Below, in pieces: positions 5,401 to 8,538 of a stretch of 8,538 nucleotides of DNA. This stretch comes from Deltaproteobacteria bacterium (GTDB taxonomy: Bacteria > UBA10199 > SPLOWO2-01-44-7). A program made the position numbers and the translations under genes. How positions within the stretch are numbered: position 1 is the stretch's first letter; each line of letters opens with the position of its first letter. Under the pieces are notes generated by a model. It was not told the origin of the DNA. It saw only the letters and a list, made by a program, of their open reading frames with translations, and ran no database searches. The stretch spans positions 1-8,538 of the forward strand of contig JACQMB010000142.1 in assembly GCA_016203765.1 (NCBI GenBank), written 5' to 3'.

Positions 5401-6054
5401 ATGATAGACCCAAATAAAAAACAGGAACTCCCCATCAGCCCCAGCGAGGTCTGCTACCAGGCCTTCTCTCTCATGAAAGGCAAACGGCTGGATGAGGCGG
5501 AAAGACTCTTGGCCTCCAGCCTGGCCAAGACCGAAGACAAAACGGCCGCCGCCCTTTATCATTCCGCCCTCGGTGTTTTGCATAAAATGAAAAAAGATTA
5601 CAAGGAGGCCTGGCGGCACTACGAACGGGCCGAAAAACTGATCCCCGACGACCCGGCCTTGAAAATTATCGTGGCCCGGCTTTTGATCGAGCAATTCGCC
5701 CAGTATGATCAGGCGATCCGGCGCGCCAAAAGGGTTTTAAAAATCCTGCCGGCCAACCCGGTCTTTGTCCATCAGGCCTTCACCACCATCGGCCTGGCGC
5801 AAATTAAACGAAAGAAGAAACAGGAGGCGATTGAGGCGCTGGAGAAGTCGATCGTGGAGGATTTTGAGGGTTTCATTACGGCCAAAAACATCGATTTTCA
5901 TCTGGTGGAGGCCCTGTTGCGCAATGACTGGGGTGAAAACATCTGCTGTCAGTTTGTCAGCAAGGCCCTGGCCTTCGCCAAAAACAAAAAGGAAAAACCC
6001 TTCGCCGACGCCTTCGAAAAAATGCTGAAGGCCTTTCAAAATGTGGATCGATAG
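5401..6054 (+). CDS. Tetratricopeptide-repeat protein
   Basis: This 217-residue protein contains TPR-like helical repeats and no recognisable catalytic domain. The most convincing repeats are at about residues 18-45 (AFSLMKGKRLDEAERLLASSL), 50-85 (AALYHSALGVLHKMKKDYKEAWRHYERAEKL) and 123-155 (GLAQIKRKKKQEAIEALEKSI), with the usual pattern of small residues and A at TPR consensus positions. No signal peptide or membrane segment is present, so it is probably cytosolic and mediates protein contacts. The start is uncertain: ATG at 5401 is my choice; TTG at 5392 or 5362 in the same frame would add 3 or 13 residues. GGAG occurs at 5385-5388 (12 bases before the ATG, 3 before the TTG at 5392) and at 5396-5399 (one base before the ATG), so none of the starts has ideal spacing. 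Its end overlaps tatD by 14 bases. The specific function is unknown. Confidence 0.85.
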   Translation: MIDPNKKQELPISPSEVCYQAFSLMKGKRLDEAERLLASSLAKTEDKTAAALYHSALGVLHKMKKDYKEAWRHYERAEKLIPDDPALKIIVARLLIEQFAQYDQAIRRAKRVLKILPANPVFVHQAFTTIGLAQIKRKKKQEAIEALEKSIVEDFEGFITAKNIDFHLVEALLRNDWGENICCQFVSKALAFAKNKKEKPFADAFEKMLKAFQNVDR

Positions 6055-6796
6055 TCACTGCCATCTGGCCTGGGAAAAATTCAGGGAAGATCTGCCGCAG
6101 GTTTTGGCTCGGGCTAAAGAGGCCGGGGTGGCCGGGATGATCGTGATCGGTGCCGGCGAGGGGGTGGAGGGGAATCCAAAAGCGATCGATCTGGCCGCCC
6201 AACACCCAAACCTTTGGGCCGCCGTGGGGATTCACCCCCACGATGCCGCCCAAACCGGCGATTTGAAAAATTTGGCTTCACAGTCCAAAGTCGTGGCCAT
6301 TGGGGAAACCGGCCTCGACTATCACTATGACCATTCCCCGCGTAAGGCCCAACAAGAACGCTTTGCCGAACAGATTGCCCTGGCCGGAGAATTGAATTTG
6401 CCCCTCGTCATTCACAGCCGGGAGGCTTGGCAAGATACGCTGGCCGTTTTAAAGGAGGGGGGACCTCCCGAACGGGGCGGGGTCTTTCATTGTTTCAGCG
6501 GTGGCTGGAAGGAGGCCAAACAGGCCCTCGATTTGGGGTTTTATATTTCGGTTTCCGGCATTGTCACTTTTAAAAAGGCTGAAAGTTTGGTGGAGGTTGT
6601 CCATAAAATTCCCCTTGAAAGAATTTTAATTGAGACCGATGCTCCCTATCTGGCGCCGGTTCCTCATCGGGGAGAAAGAAACGAGCCGGCCTTTGTGAAA
6701 TTTGTGGGTGAAAAGATCGCGGAGATTCGGAGCGGGCCGGTGGAAAAAGTAAGCGGAATAATTCTAAATAACACGAAAACTCTGTTTCATTTATGA
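6041..6796 (+). CDS. tatD: TatD-family metal-dependent deoxyribonuclease
   Basis: TatD proteins are metal-dependent hydrolases of the amidohydrolase superfamily with 3'-5' DNase activity on single-stranded DNA and RNA, linked to repair in E. coli. The 251-residue product is near the family's 260 or so. All metal-site motifs are present: His6 and His8 in DSHCHL, Glu89 in AIGETGLDYHY, His125 in PLVIHSREA, His150 in FHCFSGG, and Asp200 in ETDAPYLAPVPHRGERNEPAFV. The ATG at 6041 overlaps the end of the TPR gene by 14 bases and sets DSHCHL at the N-terminus as in homologues. It ends in an ATGA junction (6793-6796) that starts the pdxH-like gene, so the two are likely co-translated. Paralogues such as YcfH and YjjV share these motifs, so the exact orthologue is not certain. 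Confidence 0.95.
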   Translation: MWIDSHCHLAWEKFREDLPQVLARAKEAGVAGMIVIGAGEGVEGNPKAIDLAAQHPNLWAAVGIHPHDAAQTGDLKNLASQSKVVAIGETGLDYHYDHSPRKAQQERFAEQIALAGELNLPLVIHSREAWQDTLAVLKEGGPPERGGVFHCFSGGWKEAKQALDLGFYISVSGIVTFKKAESLVEVVHKIPLERILIETDAPYLAPVPHRGERNEPAFVKFVGEKIAEIRSGPVEKVSGIILNNTKTLFHL

Positions 6797-7374
6797 AAAA
6801 CCCGGTTTCTTCATTAAGAAAACTTTGGTTGTCGGCCCACGGAAAGAAAGACGACACCGCCGACTATTTTTTATTGGCCTCCGTCGACGGCCGCAAAAGA
6901 CCGCATGTCCGGACCGTCCTGATCAAAACCCTGGGCCCAGGCGGCATCGGCTTTGTCACCAACAGAACCGGCCCCAAGGTTTGGCAGTTTAAACATTTCA
7001 AGACCGTTGAAGGTTGTATTGTTTGGCCCAAACTGACACTGCAGGTTCGAGTCGCGGGTAAAATCAAATCGATGCCGAAAAAGACGGTTCAAAAACTTTG
7101 GAAAAGGCGTCCCCGGGAGGCCCAAATTCTATACCAATTGGGCCTCAAGCAATCGTCTCCCATTCCTTCCTATAACTATTTGCTGGAAAAGGTGGGGGCG
7201 TTGCAAAAAGAATGGAAAAAGAAAAGAAAAATCCCCTTGGCCCCCAACTATGTCGGTTTTGTTCTTGTTCCAACCCTGATCGAATTCCTCCACCACAACC
7301 CCACCCGCCTCAACAAGCGGGAGTTGTTTGAAAAGAAAAAGGGGGGTTGGCAAAAGAAAATCCTGGCACCCTGA
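6793..7374 (+). CDS. Pyridoxamine 5'-phosphate oxidase-like flavoprotein, altered active site
   Basis: This 193-residue protein has the split-barrel fold of PdxH, the FMN enzyme that oxidises pyridoxine or pyridoxamine phosphate to PLP. Recognisable family blocks are RPHVRTVLIK (36-45, FMN and substrate contacts Arg40 and Lys45), GFVTN (53-57), LQVRVAGK (83-90), RRPRE, and the C-terminal dimerisation block with IEF, NPTRLNKREL and GGWQKKILAP, the last matching the usual GGWxxxRLAP ending. Aligned by eye to E. coli PdxH, Lys72, Arg133 and Arg197 are kept (Lys45, Arg106, Arg172). However, Tyr129, Ser137, Trp191 and His199 appear to be replaced by Leu102, Ala110, Leu166 and Asn174. It may therefore be a diverged PdxH or a related flavoprotein with another substrate. 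The start lies in the ATGA overlap with tatD. It is the last gene of the run, ten bases before the terminator. Confidence 0.85.
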   Translation: MKNPVSSLRKLWLSAHGKKDDTADYFLLASVDGRKRPHVRTVLIKTLGPGGIGFVTNRTGPKVWQFKHFKTVEGCIVWPKLTLQVRVAGKIKSMPKKTVQKLWKRRPREAQILYQLGLKQSSPIPSYNYLLEKVGALQKEWKKKRKIPLAPNYVGFVLVPTLIEFLHHNPTRLNKRELFEKKKGGWQKKILAP

Positions 7375-7384
7375 AAGCAAAAAA

Positions 7385-7419
7385 CCCCGGTCCGCTTGAG
7401 GCGGGTCGGGGCTTTTTTT
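7385..7419. terminator. Bidirectional intrinsic terminator between the pdxH-like gene and HU
   Basis: Arms 7385-7395 and 7401-7411 form an 11-pair GC-rich stem (two G-U pairs) with a five-base loop. Seven T residues follow at 7413-7419 on the plus strand, and six A residues at 7379-7384 give a T-tract on the minus strand. It therefore can end both the rplU-to-pdxH run and the converging HU transcript. Confidence 0.9.
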
Positions 7420-7442
7420 AGCCTTCTCCTTGAAGGACCGGA

Positions 7443-7715
7443 CTACTTTACCCAGTCTTTCAGTTGTTTGCCCGCTTTGAAACGCGGGACGCGGCGCGGT
7501 TGAATGTTGATCTGGGCGCCGGTTTGCGGATTGCGGCCGATTCTTCCCTTCCGTTTGGCCGGGTAGAATGTGCCGAAGCCGGTCAACGTAATCTTGTCGT
7601 TCTTGCGCAGGCATTTCGCAATTTGGTTTGTGGTCGCGTTGACGGTTTTTTCGGCCAGGGCCTTGGAGCAACGGCAATCCTTTGCTACGTTGGAAACCAA
7701 TTCTGCTTTGGTCAT
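7443..7715 (-). CDS. HU-family DNA-binding protein
   Basis: This is a small histone-like nucleoid protein of 90 residues, the standard HU length, that bends and compacts DNA as a dimer. Family hallmarks are MTKAELVSNVA at the start, the LTGFGTFYPAKRKGR hinge, the DNA-arm motif GRNPQTGAQINI, and VPRFKAGKQLKDWVK at the end. It has three cysteines (Cys14, Cys16, Cys35), which are rare in HU; Cys14-x-Cys16 lies in helix 1. A GTG nine bases upstream (7722-7724) is in frame, but it lies inside the SD AGGGGGTGA, which sits five bases before the ATG at 7713-7715, so the ATG is the start. It converges on the shared terminator and is divergent from gyrA. Whether it is HU or IHF subunit cannot be settled, though the sequence is closer to HU. 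Confidence 0.95.
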   Translation of the reverse strand: MTKAELVSNVAKDCRCSKALAEKTVNATTNQIAKCLRKNDKITLTGFGTFYPAKRKGRIGRNPQTGAQINIQPRRVPRFKAGKQLKDWVK

Positions 7716-7720
7716 TTGAC

Positions 7721-7729
7721 TCACCCCCT
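7721..7729 (-). promoter_or_regulatory. HU ribosome binding site
   Basis: Read on the minus strand, AGGGGGTGA differs by one base from the ideal AGGAGGTGA and stands five bases before the ATG at 7713-7715. It is the strongest anti-SD complement in the window and fits a highly made nucleoid protein. It rules against the upstream GTG as start. Confidence 0.85.
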
Positions 7730-7756
7730 TTCTGAATTAGAATTTTGGCAAATGCG

Positions 7757-7786
7757 AATCTAGACTAAATCTCCCGGGGCCGTCAA
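7757..7786 (-). promoter_or_regulatory. Probable sigma-70 promoter of the HU gene
   Basis: On the minus strand, TTGACG (7781-7786, five of six matches) is followed after 18 bases by TAGATT (7757-7762, four of six). The start site would be near 7750, giving a leader of about 35 bases with the strong SD near its end. The -10 is weak, so this is moderately supported. Confidence 0.5.
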
Positions 7787-7904
7787 CCATAAACTCACAT
7801 TTTTTGGGGCTAAGATCGGACCGGCCTGAGGAAAATCAGTTGAGCAGGTAATTGGACCCTTCGCCTTCGCTCAAGATCAACTCCCCCTTCATTAAAAGGC
7901 GGGG

Positions 7905-7933
7905 TTGACTTTGTGGCATGCAATTTGCATAAT
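7905..7933 (+). promoter_or_regulatory. gyrA: Near-consensus sigma-70 promoter of gyrA
   Basis: TTGACT (7905-7910) and CATAAT (7928-7933) each match consensus at five of six positions, with the ideal 17-base spacer. The bases just after the -10 are GC-rich (GCCCCGGCG, 7934-7942), the kind of discriminator linked to sensitivity to supercoiling and ppGpp. The expected start site, about seven bases after the -10, is close to 7940, so the transcript would begin nearly at the gyrA ATG (7943). Confidence 0.8.
7918..7930. promoter_or_regulatory. Perfect palindrome in the gyrA promoter spacer
   Basis: ATGCAA (7918-7923) and TTGCAT (7925-7930) are perfect inverted repeats around one base. They lie between the gyrA -35 and -10 boxes and overlap the first three bases of the -10. 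An outer GGC (7915-7917) and GCC (7934-7936) extend it with an offset of three. The position is that of a repressor operator; no regulator is identifiable. Confidence 0.45.
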
Positions 7934-7942
7934 GCCCCGGCG

Positions 7943-8538
7943 ATGGTGACCTCCGCCGAGCTGATTTCAACCAACATAGAAGACGAAATGAAGGGTTCCT
8001 ACCTCGATTACGCCATGAGCGTGATCATCGGCAGGGCCATTCCCGACATCCGTGACGGCCTGAAACCGGCCCACCGCCGCATACTGTATGCAATGTTTCG
8101 GGAAGGGATCCTTTCCAACAAGCGCTATTCCAAGTGCGCCGGTGTGGTGGGCGAGGTTTTAAAAAAATACCACCCCCACGGCGACCAGGCGGTCTACGAC
8201 ACCCTGGTCCGCATGGCCCAGGCATGGAACATGCGCTATCCCCTGATCGACGGACAGGGAAATTTTGGTAGCATCGACGGTGACAACGCGGCGGCATACC
8301 GTTATACCGAAGCCCGTTTAACCAAGCTGGCCGAGGAGATGCTGGAGGAAATTGACAGAGAGACGGTCGATTTTATTCCGAACTTTGACGGCTCCACGGT
8401 GGAGCCGGTGGTTCTCCCTTCCAAGATTCCCAATCTTTTGCTCAACGGCTCGGACGGGATCGCGGTGGGGATGGCCACAAAAATTCCGCCCCATAATTTG
8501 ACGGAACTCACCAATGCCCTGATCGGCCTCATCGAAAA
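7943..8538 (+). CDS. gyrA: DNA gyrase subunit A, N-terminal part (cut by window end)
   Basis: This is the first 198 codons of GyrA, the breakage-reunion subunit of gyrase that introduces negative supercoils with GyrB; the frame runs off the window with no stop. The N-terminus (MVTSAELISTNIEDEMKGSYLDYAMSV, aligned with the NIEEELKSSYLDYAM region of E. coli) fixes the ATG at 7943. Visible motifs are RDGLKPAHRRILYAM (37-51), the quinolone-pocket helix YHPHGDQAVYDTLVRM (76-91), DGQGNFGSIDGDNAAAYRYTEARL with catalytic Tyr121 (equivalent to E. coli Tyr122), and KIPNLLLNGSDGIAVGMAT. The FGSIDGD form argues for GyrA rather than ParC. Gln82 occupies the place of E. coli Ser83, while the acidic Asp86 (Asp87) is kept. 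No SD precedes the ATG, and the promoter lies immediately upstream. Confidence 0.95.
   Translation, partial: MVTSAELISTNIEDEMKGSYLDYAMSVIIGRAIPDIRDGLKPAHRRILYAMFREGILSNKRYSKCAGVVGEVLKKYHPHGDQAVYDTLVRMAQAWNMRYPLIDGQGNFGSIDGDNAAAYRYTEARLTKLAEEMLEEIDRETVDFIPNFDGSTVEPVVLPSKIPNLLLNGSDGIAVGMATKIPPHNLTELTNALIGLIE

Noticed and set aside
7129..7677. 182-codon minus-strand frame spanning the end of the pdxH-like gene, the terminator and HU
   Set aside because: It runs through a strong bidirectional terminator and lies out of frame with HU; no domain is visible.
7722..7724. GTG as the HU start
   Set aside because: It lies inside the SD AGGGGGTGA, which is correctly spaced for the ATG at 7713-7715, and homologues begin at that ATG.

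Overview
This window is a compact stretch of housekeeping genes from a bacterium. The long co-directional gene run, the L27 with no Firmicutes-type N-terminal extension (it starts MAHKK), and the moderately GC-rich, lysine-AAA-rich coding suggest a Gram-negative, probably uncultured, lineage. A Deltaproteobacteria-like group is my guess and is weakly supported. TTG and GTG starts and weak or absent Shine-Dalgarno (SD) sites recur, so translation coupling seems common here.

Layout: (1) 1-192 has no convincing gene but holds a strongly structured GC-rich element with two perfect hairpins and a possible closing stem. (2) 193-465 on the minus strand is a small secreted protein of unknown family, divergent from what follows. 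(3) 552-7374 on the plus strand is one tight run of ten genes: rplU, rpmA, obgE, rsfS, gpmI, comF-type phosphoribosyltransferase, suhB-type phosphatase, a TPR protein, tatD, and a pdxH-like flavoprotein. Six of the nine junctions overlap (4 to 26 bases); only rplU/rpmA, comF/suhB and suhB/TPR have gaps. A recognisable promoter lies in front of rplU, and a bidirectional terminator lies just after the pdxH-like gene. (4) 7443-7715 on the minus strand is an HU-family nucleoid protein converging on that terminator. (5) 7943-8538 on the plus strand is the 5' part of gyrA, divergent from HU, with a near-consensus promoter whose predicted start site falls almost on the ATG.

The first four genes of the run form a large-ribosomal-subunit module: proteins L21 and L27, the Obg GTPase that works on 50S maturation, and the RsfS silencing factor that blocks 50S-30S joining. 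The remaining genes are a metabolic and nucleic-acid mixture: glycolysis, phosphate ester hydrolysis, DNA processing and B6/flavin chemistry. HU and gyrase A at the right end both act on DNA topology and share a 227-base divergent control region.

I found no convincing unknown multi-gene system. The best items for a second look are the structured element at the left edge, the heptamer tandem repeat between rplU and rpmA, the paired TTGA stop/start junctions around obgE, the altered active site of the PdxH-like protein, and the apparently leaderless, palindrome-bearing gyrA promoter.
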